A stretch of 49,193 nucleotides of DNA from an uncultured bacterium. GTDB taxonomy: Bacteria; Verrucomicrobiota; Lentisphaeria; Victivallales; UBA1829. This document shows positions 34,219-41,450 of the stretch, piece after piece (positions within the stretch are counted from its first letter, which is position 1; every line of letters starts with the position of its first letter). Made by a program: the position numbers and the translations under genes. The notes beneath the pieces are model-generated. The model was not told where the DNA came from. It made no database searches and worked only from the letters and a program-made list of their open reading frames with translations. The stretch covers positions 1 to 49,193 of the forward strand of contig URKJ01000038.1 in assembly GCA_900548385.1 (NCBI GenBank), given 5' to 3'.

Positions 34219-34619
34219 GTTGGGTTGCCTGCGTTCATTTTTATTTGCATTTTGCCTCTGTTGCCGATGCGGCAATTGCGAAGCAAGAACTGGAGAATTT
34301 CATTTATCAGGAAAAGCATCTGGAGCGTTTCCTGCTGGTAGAGCTTCTGAAAGGCAATACGGTAACGATTCAGGAAGTCGATAATGAAATTTTTGATATG
34401 GAAGGCATTGCTATGGAAATTCAGAATTTCTGCAAGCAAAAGTTCCAGCAGAATCTGCAAGGAAGCTGGCAGGAAGAAAACCGCGATGGCAGCCACTATA
34501 TCAACGAAATGCTTGATGGAAAAGTCGAATCTGAAAATGGAGGCTGGTTGCTGGATTATCCTATCCAAGTCATCCGGCAACTCAGGGCGATTGCCCAGAT
34601 CATTACGAAAAAGGCTTAA
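34215..34619 (+). CDS. Hypothetical protein (134 aa)
   Basis: A 134-residue protein starting MSWVACVHFYLHFASV, coupled to the previous gene by an ATGA overlap and served by AAAGGTGA. It is mostly helical with a glutamate-rich middle (NEIFDMEGIAMEIQNFC) and ends in a helix with basic residues (QVIRQLRAIAQIITKKA). The hydrophobic N-terminus is too short and polar to be a clear signal peptide. No family is recognised. Confidence 0.62.
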   Translation: MSWVACVHFYLHFASVADAAIAKQELENFIYQEKHLERFLLVELLKGNTVTIQEVDNEIFDMEGIAMEIQNFCKQKFQQNLQGSWQEENRDGSHYINEMLDGKVESENGGWLLDYPIQVIRQLRAIAQIITKKA

Positions 34620-34637
34620 ATAGAACACGCTTCTTTG

Positions 34638-34709
34638 CGGGTTGTTGAAATCCGCCTGTCCTCCGGCATTCGCCGTTTCCGGCAGGCGGATTTTTCAGTG
34701 AACAACCCG
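34638..34709 (+). promoter_or_regulatory. Block-boundary nested hairpin 5
   Basis: The outer arms are CGGGTTGTT (34638-34646) and AACAACCCG (34701-34709), 9 bp. The inner arms are ATCCGCCTG (34650-34658) and CAGGCGGAT (34683-34691), 9 bp, and the T-tract covers 34691-34695. AAAGGAG follows the second outer arm with one base in between. Confidence 0.82.
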
Positions 34710-34727
34710 AAAGGAGAATCAGGAAAA

Positions 34728-35102
34728 ATGAATAAAATCAAAGAAACAAATCACTTCGCAGAGAAAAGTCAGGAAAACACTGAAGTGGAAATTCCGACCT
34801 TTTGCCCTTCCTGCCTCAACCACGAGTGTGTGGAGCTGATTGACGAAGGAGATGAACAGGATGCGGATGGTGTTTTCGGCAATTATCATTTCCGCTGTTC
34901 TGTCTGCGGACGCCGGACCGACAGCATGGATACCCCGGCGGATGCGCTGGAATCATGGCAGTCTCATGAGGTCAACTACATCGGGTCTTGCGCAATACTC
35001 ATGCCCATCGAAAATTTGCGCAAACTCTGCAAAGACAGCAAGGACTGCTGCCGGATTTGCCATGATTGCGGGAAAGCCAATGAGTTGAGAAATATGTATT
35101 GA
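34728..35102 (+). CDS. Lar-like zinc-ribbon protein
   Basis: A 124-residue protein starting MNKIKETNHF after AAAGGAG. Zinc knuckles CPSC and CSVC are joined by an acidic linker, and the sequence FRCSVCGRRTDSMDTPADAL followed by ESW resembles the Lar restriction-alleviation family (C-x-x-C, then 'eAl..W'). A second cluster (CCRICHDC) lies near the C-terminus. Lar proteins modify type I restriction in prophages; a similar role for this element is inference from the zinc-ribbon pattern. Confidence 0.65.
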   Translation: MNKIKETNHFAEKSQENTEVEIPTFCPSCLNHECVELIDEGDEQDADGVFGNYHFRCSVCGRRTDSMDTPADALESWQSHEVNYIGSCAILMPIENLRKLCKDSKDCCRICHDCGKANELRNMY

Positions 35103-35163
35103 TAATTTTCCGTGTTCACGACTTTACAGAAAAACATAACATCCATAACAAGAGAGGATTACA

Positions 35164-35340
35164 ATGGCAAGAGAAACATTTGATGAGGTTTTGAAACGTC
35201 GCGACGGCTATACGCAGGAGGAAGTTGACGAGGCCAGGCTGGAGATTCTGGACCGGATCGCGGATGGAGAGGACGGCTTTGACATCATCGACGAATACGG
35301 TCTGGAACCGGACTATCTTGAGGATCTGATCTGCTGGTAA
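35164..35340 (+). CDS. Small acidic protein (58 aa)
   Basis: A 58-residue protein, too short to be found by a usual length cut, starting MARETFDEVLKRRDG after AGAGAGG. It is helical and strongly acidic (EEVDEARLEILDRIADGED, then IIDEYGLEPDYLEDL). The last codons lead straight into boundary element 6. Acidic small proteins on mobile elements are sometimes DNA mimics, but nothing specific supports that here. Confidence 0.62.
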   Translation: MARETFDEVLKRRDGYTQEEVDEARLEILDRIADGEDGFDIIDEYGLEPDYLEDLICW

Positions 35341-35348
35341 GAAGAACG

Positions 35349-35420
35349 GTTTGTTCGTCGGCTTGCGCTTCGGAAGTTCATTCGGACTTCCGGCGCAAGC
35401 TCTTTTGTGTCCGAACAACC
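35349..35420 (+). promoter_or_regulatory. Block-boundary nested hairpin 6
   Basis: The outer arms GTTTGTTCG (35349-35357) and CGAACAACC (35412-35420) pair through a 7-bp core (TTGTTCG/CGAACAA). The inner stem is GCTTGCGC 35361-35368 with GCGCAAGC 35393-35400, and CGGAAGT 35371-35377 with ACTTCCG 35386-35392. TCTTTTGTG follows. The inner hairpin is nearly the same as in element 4. It precedes the PRTRC block. Confidence 0.78.
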
Positions 35421-35440
35421 CCGGAAAGGAGAGAAAGAAG

Positions 35441-35800
35441 ATGTTGCTTGAGGAATTAAGTAAAATCGCCGCGCAAAGCGGGAACTGCCGTCTTGTGATC
35501 TCTTACAATGGAGATGACAAGTATGCGCTCGGCGTCAGCGACGGCGTGACGACTCCGCTGGTCGCCAATGGCACGCTCGCGGAATTGCAGACCGCGATTG
35601 CGGAGAAGTTGCCCGGCTATCTGGAAGTTGCCGCCAAAGAGGCCGCCGAGAAGAAGGCCAAAGAGGAAGCCGCCAGGCATGAAGCGGAACTCAAAGCCGC
35701 TGAAACCAGACTCAAACAGGAAACCGCCTCCCGCAAAGCCGCCGAAAAGAAGGCGGTCGAAGAAAACAAAGCCGCTCAAGGGGAATTGTCCCTTTTCTGA
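35441..35800 (+). CDS. PRTRC system protein E
   Basis: A 119-residue protein starting MLLEELSKIAAQSGNCRLV after AAAGGAG. The N-terminal ~65 residues (YALGVSDGVTTPLVANGTLA, then IAEKLPGYL) match what I know of PRTRC protein E, and the rest is an alanine/lysine/glutamate-rich helix (EKKAKEEAARHEAELKAAE). PRTRC cassettes occur on plasmids and integrative elements with ThiF-, ParB- and actin-like members; the exact job of E is unknown. It leads a tightly packed run with C, F, B and ThiF. Confidence 0.8.
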   Translation: MLLEELSKIAAQSGNCRLVISYNGDDKYALGVSDGVTTPLVANGTLAELQTAIAEKLPGYLEVAAKEAAEKKAKEEAARHEAELKAAETRLKQETASRKAAEKKAVEENKAAQGELSLF

Positions 35801-35823
35801 AAACAAACATGGAGGATTCAATC

Positions 35824-36048
35824 ATGCCCGAAACCAATGGAAAAACCACCGAAGCACGTCCGCGCAAATTCGTTTTCAACGGAATGCAGCTTGCCGATCC
35901 CGATCCAAAGATGACGCCGCTGAAAGTCGCGGAGTTCCACTCTCTGCTTCACGCGGAACTGACCAACGTCACGATCAAAGGGCCGGCGAAGACTGCGGAC
36001 GGATTCGATGAATACAAATTCATTCCGCAGGTCGGAACTTTCCGATGA
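35824..36048 (+). CDS. PRTRC system protein C (ubiquitin-like)
   Basis: A 74-residue protein; I start it at MPETNGKTT with TGGAGGA before it, although an ATG five codons upstream is in frame. FVFNGMQLADPDPKMTP, then VAEFHSLLHAELTNVTIKGP and QVGTF, fit the PRTRC-C pattern closely. This family has been assigned to the ubiquitin-like superfamily, and its usual neighbours encode E2- and E1-like proteins, as here. It does not end in the Gly-Gly of eukaryotic ubiquitin; the last residues are VGTFR, so conjugation, if any, would need processing or another chemistry. Confidence 0.85.
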   Translation: MPETNGKTTEARPRKFVFNGMQLADPDPKMTPLKVAEFHSLLHAELTNVTIKGPAKTADGFDEYKFIPQVGTFR

Positions 36049-36242
36049 AGAGAAAGAATTTCCAACCCGTAAGCGAGGAACGTCTGTTCCGGCATTTTCT
36101 GCCGGAGCAGATGAAAAAGAATGAACTCAATCCGGATGAATTTCCGGAGGAGAGTGAACAATGCACCCAAAAACTGATTCATGCGGTCAATCATACGCCG
36201 TCGCTCCCGCTGGATGCGGCGTTCCTGCCGCCTCTTTTATAA
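36045..36242 (+). CDS. Small overlapping reading frame (65 aa)
   Basis: A 65-residue frame starting MKRKNFQPVSEERLF that overlaps the stop of PRTRC-C (ATGA) and runs 82 bases into the next gene. The first ~40 residues are charged (HFLPEQMKKNELNPDEFPEE); the end is hydrophobic. The section up to 36160 fills a gap that would otherwise be noncoding, which supports expression. It could also be an upstream coupling frame for protein F. Moderate confidence only. Confidence 0.4.
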   Translation: MKRKNFQPVSEERLFRHFLPEQMKKNELNPDEFPEESEQCTQKLIHAVNHTPSLPLDAAFLPPLL

Positions 36243-37204
36243 CGATTCCGCGTCTGGTTCTGCCGACGGAATTATATTCACAAGGGAATTTGTCACGCAT
36301 CCTCCCGATTCTTCACGGAATCGGGCAGTATACCGACCTTGAACCGTTGTTGAAGAACGATTATTCGCCGTTATCGGTCCTGAAGAAAGCTCTGCAGCAG
36401 TGGTTCGCAGGGATGTTGCCGAAAGAAATTGAACAGTCCCTGGATTTTGAGGTCGATTTCATTACGGAACCTGACAATCAGGGCTGTTCCGACTTGGAGT
36501 TCGATTCCGATGAGGATGATTATGTGCTGCTCTTTCGTCTCGGTTCGCCTTACGCCTCGGATTTTTCCGTCGAAAAGGCCATCCTCCGTTATGAGGCGGA
36601 ATTTCCGGGACTGGGACAGAAAATCCTGCGGAAAATCAGCACGGCAACGCCCTTTGATATCGGCACTCCGCAGCTTTTTCTGGATGTTGTCCGTGACAAT
36701 TGCTGGAACGGCTATGAAGATGAAAAAGAATATATCGATGAAATCTGTTCCTGGGAAGATGAAGAAAACCGCCAGATGTATCTGGATGAGATGGATGTCA
36801 CCCGAGCAGACTTCGATGAGAATTTTGAACCCTGGATGCTTCAGCCGAATGAGAATATCTTTCAAGGTCTGATCCCGGCGGAACTGGAAGAGTTATTCCA
36901 ACTTCCGGACAGGAAATACAGCCATACGGAATATCCCTGCTGCAATACGAACCTGCCGGGAATACTCATCTGGCAGAATGAAATGCTCTTTGACTGCTTT
37001 GACAATATTTACAACCAGGCAGTCAATGAAGGACGGGATATTATTCTGAATGGGCTTTACTGGACATTTCCGAAAGATCACGCTCATTTGGCGGAAACTC
37101 TGGAAGAAATCAGCCATGCAATCAGCTCGCTCGGCAGACTGCTGCTGATTCTCAATCGAATCCATGCGGAGGAAGAAGAATATGGAAGTAATGATCCCCA
37201 ATGA
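36161..37204 (+). CDS. PRTRC system protein F
   Basis: A 347-residue protein whose length and place between C and B fit PRTRC protein F. The start MHPKTDSCG follows GGAGGAG at 8 bases. The sequence is strongly acidic in the middle (DLEFDSDEDDYVLLFRLGS and YEDEKEYIDEICSWEDEEN) with SRILPILHGIGQYTDLEPLL near the N-terminus. The role of F is unknown; the family call rests mainly on length, acidity and context. Its 3' end overlaps the B gene by 23 bases. Confidence 0.7.
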   Translation: MHPKTDSCGQSYAVAPAGCGVPAASFITIPRLVLPTELYSQGNLSRILPILHGIGQYTDLEPLLKNDYSPLSVLKKALQQWFAGMLPKEIEQSLDFEVDFITEPDNQGCSDLEFDSDEDDYVLLFRLGSPYASDFSVEKAILRYEAEFPGLGQKILRKISTATPFDIGTPQLFLDVVRDNCWNGYEDEKEYIDEICSWEDEENRQMYLDEMDVTRADFDENFEPWMLQPNENIFQGLIPAELEELFQLPDRKYSHTEYPCCNTNLPGILIWQNEMLFDCFDNIYNQAVNEGRDIILNGLYWTFPKDHAHLAETLEEISHAISSLGRLLLILNRIHAEEEEYGSNDPQ

Positions 37205-37922
37205 AATGAGGTTCCGGCTTAATGGCGCAATTCTGTTCTACCGCCGCTGGTCGGAATATGGATACAGCTATTCCGCGCATAATGTGGCGGCGGTTCTTCA
37301 CGAAGTAAATGAAAATGGTTCGCTGGCGCCCGGACGGGCTCTTGACATGAAGGCGCTGGAATATTTCTTCCGAAACTCCAACGGCGCCGACAAGTTGAAG
37401 TTTCAGGATTCCAGAATTCTGGCACGTTCCTATGACGGCATCGTATGGTATGAGAAAAGCCGCCTGGCTCCGATCTATTTTCAAATTGACCGGGAAAAAG
37501 AGCCCGGCCGGGCGATTTTGAACAAACTGTCGGGGCGGCAGGTCATGTGGCCTCCATTGCTTTTCATGATTGCAAACGGGACACTCCGCTGCCGTGCTTT
37601 GAAAAGCAATCGTCGTCCCACCCCCAAAACGAAGCTCTATATTGCGCCCTTGACGCATATCAATGAAACCGACGGAGCAGTCTGTCTGCCGGAAGGGCTC
37701 CGGATCGACCGCCGGAACTCTCTGGAAGAAAACATGAATCTGGTATCCGAGCTGTTCTATCAGGGGAAATTCGGTCATGCGACTCACTCCATGCGGCAGA
37801 TCGAACATCCCGGCGGGCATGACGGATTCTGGCTCGAATATCTGAAAAAGAAAAAACATGACCGATTCCCGGTCGAATTATTGAAATCAGCCAATCAAAC
37901 TCTTGGAGACCTTTTGAAATGA
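37182..37922 (+). CDS. PRTRC system protein B (E2-like)
   Basis: A 246-residue protein starting MEVMIPNEMRF after GGAGG. MWPPLLFMIANG, RPTPKTKLYIAPLTHI and DGAVCLPEGL, followed by MNLVSELFYQGKFGHATHS, are hallmark segments of PRTRC-B, a family assigned to prokaryotic E2-like (ubiquitin-conjugating) folds. The conserved cysteine in GAVCLP is a candidate for the active thiol. It lies between F and ThiF with overlaps on both sides, so a C-B-ThiF (Ub-E2-E1) set is complete in order. The biochemistry of such sets has not been established as far as I know. Confidence 0.88.
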   Translation: MEVMIPNEMRFRLNGAILFYRRWSEYGYSYSAHNVAAVLHEVNENGSLAPGRALDMKALEYFFRNSNGADKLKFQDSRILARSYDGIVWYEKSRLAPIYFQIDREKEPGRAILNKLSGRQVMWPPLLFMIANGTLRCRALKSNRRPTPKTKLYIAPLTHINETDGAVCLPEGLRIDRRNSLEENMNLVSELFYQGKFGHATHSMRQIEHPGGHDGFWLEYLKKKKHDRFPVELLKSANQTLGDLLK

Positions 37923-38617
37923 AACATACGGTAAAAAGCGGATTTCACACAAATCCGGTCAAAATCAATCTGGTCGGCGTCGGCGGAGGCGGATCGCTGG
38001 TGCTTTCCGGGTTGGTCCGACTGCATCTGGCAATGAAAAGCCTTGGTCATCCTTACGGGCTGGACGTTGAAGTATGGGACCCCGACAGAGTCTCCCCGGC
38101 AAACATCGGACGGCAGCTTTTTGCCACCTCGGAAATCGGCCTGAATAAGGCGGAAGCGCTCGTGAACCGCTACAATCTCGGTTTCGCCTTGAACTGGAAA
38201 GCACATGCGGAACGTTACCGCTTCACCCGTAATTTCGATATTCTCATTGCCTGCGTGGATTCCCGAAAGTCACGGAAAGAAATCTTTCAGACGCTCCCGA
38301 AAAAGAACGGTCCATACGTCCTTGACGGAGGCGTCCTTGCTACCTGCGGGCAAGTTATCATCGGCAATGGAAGTAAGGAGTTGCCGTATCCCTACGAAGA
38401 ACTGCCGACGCTCATTGACACAAAAATCAAGGAACAGAATCTTCCGAGCTGTTCCCTCGCCGAATCGCTTTCCGTTCAGGAGCTGTTCGTGAATCAGTGG
38501 CTCGCAACCGCCGAACTCGAATTGATCTGGCGGCTTTTCCGCAAGGGCGGCCTCGACTACCGCGGATTCTACATCAATCTCGATACCGGGCGCATGAATC
38601 CCGTTCCGATTGATTGA
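37919..38617 (+). CDS. PRTRC ThiF-family (E1-like) protein
   Basis: A 232-residue protein with the E1/ThiF adenylation fold: nucleotide-binding LVGVGGGGSLVLS at residues ~18-30, WDPDRVSPANIGRQL at ~53-67 (the Asp and Arg that contact ATP and substrate), and LIACVDSR near 104-111. A later NLPSCSLAESLSVQE supplies a possible catalytic cysteine. It would activate the ubiquitin-like PRTRC-C tail by adenylation. It overlaps B by four bases and ends the block; boundary element 7 follows after 11 bases. Confidence 0.88.
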   Translation: MKHTVKSGFHTNPVKINLVGVGGGGSLVLSGLVRLHLAMKSLGHPYGLDVEVWDPDRVSPANIGRQLFATSEIGLNKAEALVNRYNLGFALNWKAHAERYRFTRNFDILIACVDSRKSRKEIFQTLPKKNGPYVLDGGVLATCGQVIIGNGSKELPYPYEELPTLIDTKIKEQNLPSCSLAESLSVQELFVNQWLATAELELIWRLFRKGGLDYRGFYINLDTGRMNPVPID

Positions 38618-38628
38618 TACAATATAAT

Positions 38629-38701
38629 ACTTTGTTCGACCTTCGCTTTCCCCGAAAACGATGTTGTTTTCGGTCGCTCTGTTTTGGTGTTCGAACAAAG
38701 T
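38629..38701 (+). promoter_or_regulatory. Block-boundary nested hairpin 7
   Basis: The outer arms ACTTTGTTCGA (38629-38639) and TCGAACAAAGT (38691-38701) match over 11 bp. The inner arms are CCGAAAAC (38652-38659) and GTTTTCGG (38666-38673), with GTTTTGGTG between inner and second outer arm. A TATAAT (38623-38628) directly precedes the first arm. The clamp gene's AAAGGA lies 21 bases beyond the second arm. Confidence 0.8.
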
Positions 38702-38737
38702 GTTTGAACGTAAAAAACAATGAAAGGAAGCCATAAA

Positions 38738-39832
38738 ATGAAATGCACCGTTGGAAAAGAAGCATTGCTGACACATCTGCAGAAGGTCTGCAATATCGTC
38801 TGTCGCCGACCGGTTCTGCCGATTCTCAGCAACATCCGCCTGAAAGCTGATGATAACGTTTTGAATTTGAAGACGACCGATCTGGACATCACGATCAGTA
38901 CGGAACTCCGTGCCGATGTCGAATATTCCGGAGTGACCACGCTTCCGGCGCGAAGTCTGCTGGCACTGGTTTCCAAGCTCAATGGCGACAAGGTTGAAAT
39001 CGACTGCGGCGACAATCATCATGCCACGATCAAATGCGGCAGCGCGGAATTTCTGCTGAAAGGTCTTGATCCGGTCGACTTCCCGGATGATCCGCTGTTT
39101 GAATCCAAACGGAAGATTCGTCTGCCCCAGCCGGAATTGGGCCGTATGATCGACTATGTTTCCTACGCGGTCAGTCAGGACACTTCCCGCAAAACGCTTC
39201 AGGGCATTCTGTTCTCTGTCAAGGGCAGCATTCTGACGACTGTCGCCACGGACGGGAAGCGTCTCGCCTTTGTCGAAAAGGAAGTGGAGGAAAGCAGCGG
39301 CGACGGCGACATGATCCTGCCGTCAAGAACCGCTTTGGAGCTTCGGCGGCTTCTCGGCGAGGAGGGAACGGTCGAATTGGAAATTTCCGAGCGCCATGTT
39401 CGCATCCGGTTCAACGATGCGATCCTTTACTCCAAACTGATTGAAGGAACCTATCCGAATTTCCGGCAGATCGTTCCGGGAAGTTTTCAGAAGATGCTGG
39501 ATATTCCCCGTGATACCGTCATGCAGACGCTGGATTTGCTGGCGGTTCCGTTGACTGCCGATATCAGCAACCTTAAGTTGACATTTAAACGGGGAGAATT
39601 GGAGTTTTTCTCCCGCAACGATACTGTCGGAGAAGGAAAAGATCGTTTGGAGGTCGCTTATGACTACGATGATCCGTTGGAAATCACGTTCAATTACCAG
39701 CTTCTGCAAGCGCCGTTCCGGTATGTCAGAGAAAACCAATTTCGCCTCAAAATGACCGGTGCGAGCAGCCCGGTCATGATTGAGGACGGCAAAGGATTTC
39801 ACTATATTCTGATGCCGTTGCGAATCAAATAA
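38738..39832 (+). CDS. dnaN: DNA polymerase III beta clamp
   Basis: A 364-residue sliding clamp, the normal length for DnaN (about 366). The N-terminal MKCTVGKEALLTHLQKVCNI, RPVLPILSNIRLKADDN and the C-terminal AGTSPVMIEDG-like segment (GASSPVMIEDGKGFHYILMP) are typical, and SRTALELRRLLGEEG and VIDYVSYAVSQDTSRKTLQG-like stretches lie in the expected middle. It encircles DNA and tethers polymerase. A chromosomal copy must exist elsewhere, so this is an element-encoded clamp. It forms its own block between PRTRC and the mini-domain genes. The start follows AAAGGA. Confidence 0.95.
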   Translation: MKCTVGKEALLTHLQKVCNIVCRRPVLPILSNIRLKADDNVLNLKTTDLDITISTELRADVEYSGVTTLPARSLLALVSKLNGDKVEIDCGDNHHATIKCGSAEFLLKGLDPVDFPDDPLFESKRKIRLPQPELGRMIDYVSYAVSQDTSRKTLQGILFSVKGSILTTVATDGKRLAFVEKEVEESSGDGDMILPSRTALELRRLLGEEGTVELEISERHVRIRFNDAILYSKLIEGTYPNFRQIVPGSFQKMLDIPRDTVMQTLDLLAVPLTADISNLKLTFKRGELEFFSRNDTVGEGKDRLEVAYDYDDPLEITFNYQLLQAPFRYVRENQFRLKMTGASSPVMIEDGKGFHYILMPLRIK

Positions 39833-39847
39833 CTTGAAAAATGAAAA

Positions 39848-39874
39848 ACACCCTGTAAATTAATTGCGGGGTGT
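39848..39874 (+). promoter_or_regulatory. Short hairpin before mini-domain genes
   Basis: ACACCCTG (39848-39855) pairs with CGGGGTGT (39867-39874) with one G-T pair. The ribosome site GGAAAGG begins 3 bases later and the ATG is at 39888. It sits 16 bases after the clamp gene and has no outer arms, so it is a reduced relative of the boundary elements or an independent hairpin. Confidence 0.6.
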
Positions 39875-39887
39875 GTGGAAAGGTCTT

Positions 39888-40394
39888 ATGTCCACCACAA
39901 AAGAATTATTGCAACAGCTCGTTCGGAACGGGCAATTTCGTTGTATCCCCGTTTCCGAATGGAACGTATTGACCGGAAAGCAGCGAGAACTGCTCATTCG
40001 ACAAGCTCGAAATACACCGCCGCTTACTTATTCGCCGGTTTCTCTGGAATGTAAAAATCTGCTGCGCTCCTATCATGCGCAGGGATTGCTTCCCGGTTTT
40101 CATCCGGAAGATTTCAAGGATTTGACCGCGTTTGAAGCGGATTTTCTCATCCGGTGTGCCGAGGACAACCGCTGGCTGACGGAGAAAAGCCTGTTCGATT
40201 ATTACCGGCAGACGGACATCGACACTGCTCCCGCCGATCCGGAACAGCTTTCCCGGATCATCAAGCTCGGCAAGGATGGGCATCTGCGCCGGATTTCTTC
40301 AAAAGTTCTGCTGAAACTCTGCCATCTGTCTGCCGAGTGTTTGATCTGGCGCGGAGAAATGAACCGGAGGAGGACTGCCGATGTATCTGACTGA
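39888..40394 (+). CDS. Three-copy mini-domain protein (168 aa)
   Basis: A 168-residue protein starting MSTTKELLQQLV after GGAAAGG; an upstream TTG lies inside the hairpin. It is built almost wholly from three mini-domain-like segments: residues ~2-40 (KELLQQLVRNGQFRCIPVSE, then LTGKQRELLI), ~48-92 (SLECKNLLRSYHAQGLLPGF, then LTAFEADFLI) and ~116-155 (PEQLSRIIKLGKDGHLRRI). It overlaps the next gene by 14 bases. The position just after the clamp gene suggests that the mini-domains act in replication or transfer. Confidence 0.72.
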   Translation: MSTTKELLQQLVRNGQFRCIPVSEWNVLTGKQRELLIRQARNTPPLTYSPVSLECKNLLRSYHAQGLLPGFHPEDFKDLTAFEADFLIRCAEDNRWLTEKSLFDYYRQTDIDTAPADPEQLSRIIKLGKDGHLRRISSKVLLKLCHLSAECLIWRGEMNRRRTADVSD

Positions 40395-41091
40395 ATTGGA
40401 ACATGAAGCATTCCTGCGCGGCCGCGCCGCCGGACTGATTCCAGCGGATGTTCCGCTTCCGACCTGTGACAGGGAAATCGACGAACTGATTCTCCACATC
40501 GGATTCCTGTTCTGCCGGGAAATCGCCTGTCGCAACCGGCAGAAAAAGCTCCGGCTGATGACGCTCTCTGCGTTTACAGAGGAACATCTGAACGATCTGA
40601 TCGCTCGTCTGCCGGAACTCCGGTCGGAGGAAGTATTCGTTGTTACCGGACTCCAGCGGGAAGTCTACCTGAATCCGCTGGAAGGACTGTATCACTACTT
40701 CGCGTTCGGCAGAAAAATCGTCTCTGCGGACGACCTCGCCGGACGGCTTGCGGTCGATATTACACCGATTCCATCTTCTCAAATCCTGCGCGGATTCGAG
40801 ATGGAATATGTTCCGGTCATGCGGACCGGACTTGCCACGTCTCGGCAGAAAGCGGCGCTGGCTGAAATGATCTGCAACGACAGACTTCCCACGATCACCC
40901 GTCGGAAATGGGAGAACATGACAAAGGAAGAAGCCTCACAGCTCATTTCGTCGGCGCCGAAGCCCCAGGCGGAACTTCCGGTTTCCGTTGCGCTCGTGCT
41001 GAATGTCATCGACCGCCTGAACCCGGAGGAAAGAGAACTGCTGGACGAACTGATCAACCAACACAACACCCAGGAGAGGAAAATCGCATGA
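40381..41091 (+). CDS. Mini-domain protein (236 aa)
   Basis: A 236-residue protein starting MYLTELEHEAFLRGRAAG after GGAGGA. The clearest mini-domain is at about residues 145-190 (ATSRQKAALAEMI, then WENMTKEEASQLISSAP); a degenerate copy forms the N-terminus. The end is a helix (LNPEERELLDELINQHNTQ). No enzyme motif is seen. It overlaps the neighbouring genes on both sides, which form a three-gene block (39888-41396). Confidence 0.72.
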   Translation: MYLTELEHEAFLRGRAAGLIPADVPLPTCDREIDELILHIGFLFCREIACRNRQKKLRLMTLSAFTEEHLNDLIARLPELRSEEVFVVTGLQREVYLNPLEGLYHYFAFGRKIVSADDLAGRLAVDITPIPSSQILRGFEMEYVPVMRTGLATSRQKAALAEMICNDRLPTITRRKWENMTKEEASQLISSAPKPQAELPVSVALVLNVIDRLNPEERELLDELINQHNTQERKIA

Positions 41092-41396
41092 GGATTGTCA
41101 ACAACAGAAAATTCGTCACTCTGAATGAACTTGCTTGCCATCTGAACTTGAAAAAATCGGAGGAACGATTTTTTTACGGAGTTCCGGAGCTTGCCTGCGC
41201 ATGGGCAGACACCCGCACCAAACACTATCAGGCAACCGGAAAACAGGTCGAGGAAGGAGTTCATTACGTCACCGGCGACACACCGGCGGAACACCTGCTG
41301 TCGCAGGAAGGCTGCGAACTGATCGAAAAATATGCCACCGTCGACGCCCACAACGTCCCTGTCATAACCGACGGAGCCGCTGAATTGTTCAACTAA
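41088..41396 (+). CDS. Hypothetical protein (102 aa)
   Basis: A 102-residue protein starting MRIVNNRKFVTLNEL, coupled to the previous gene by an ATGA overlap and served by AGGAGAGG. FVTLNELACHLNLKKSEERF near the N-terminus could be a short helix-turn-helix; the rest (ADTRTKHYQATGKQVEEG, VTGDTPAEHLLSQEGCEL) is mixed. No family is recognised. The large hairpin at 41409 follows closely. Confidence 0.62.
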   Translation: MRIVNNRKFVTLNELACHLNLKKSEERFFYGVPELACAWADTRTKHYQATGKQVEEGVHYVTGDTPAEHLLSQEGCELIEKYATVDAHNVPVITDGAAELFN

Positions 41397-41408
41397 TCAA
41401 GAAAGGAG

Positions 41409-41440
41409 CCGGGGGGATGTGCAGGATCACATCCCCCCGG
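41409..41440 (+). promoter_or_regulatory. 13-bp perfect hairpin between ribosome site and start
   Basis: CCGGGGGGATGTG (41409-41421) is perfectly complementary to CACATCCCCCCGG (41428-41440) around loop CAGGAT. A Shine-Dalgarno (AAAGGAG, 41402-41408) lies directly upstream and the next ATG (41451) is 10 bases downstream. When folded, the stem would bring the two to a normal 10-base spacing. There is no T-tract, so it is not a typical terminator. Confidence 0.7.
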
Positions 41441-41450
41441 ATTGAAAATT

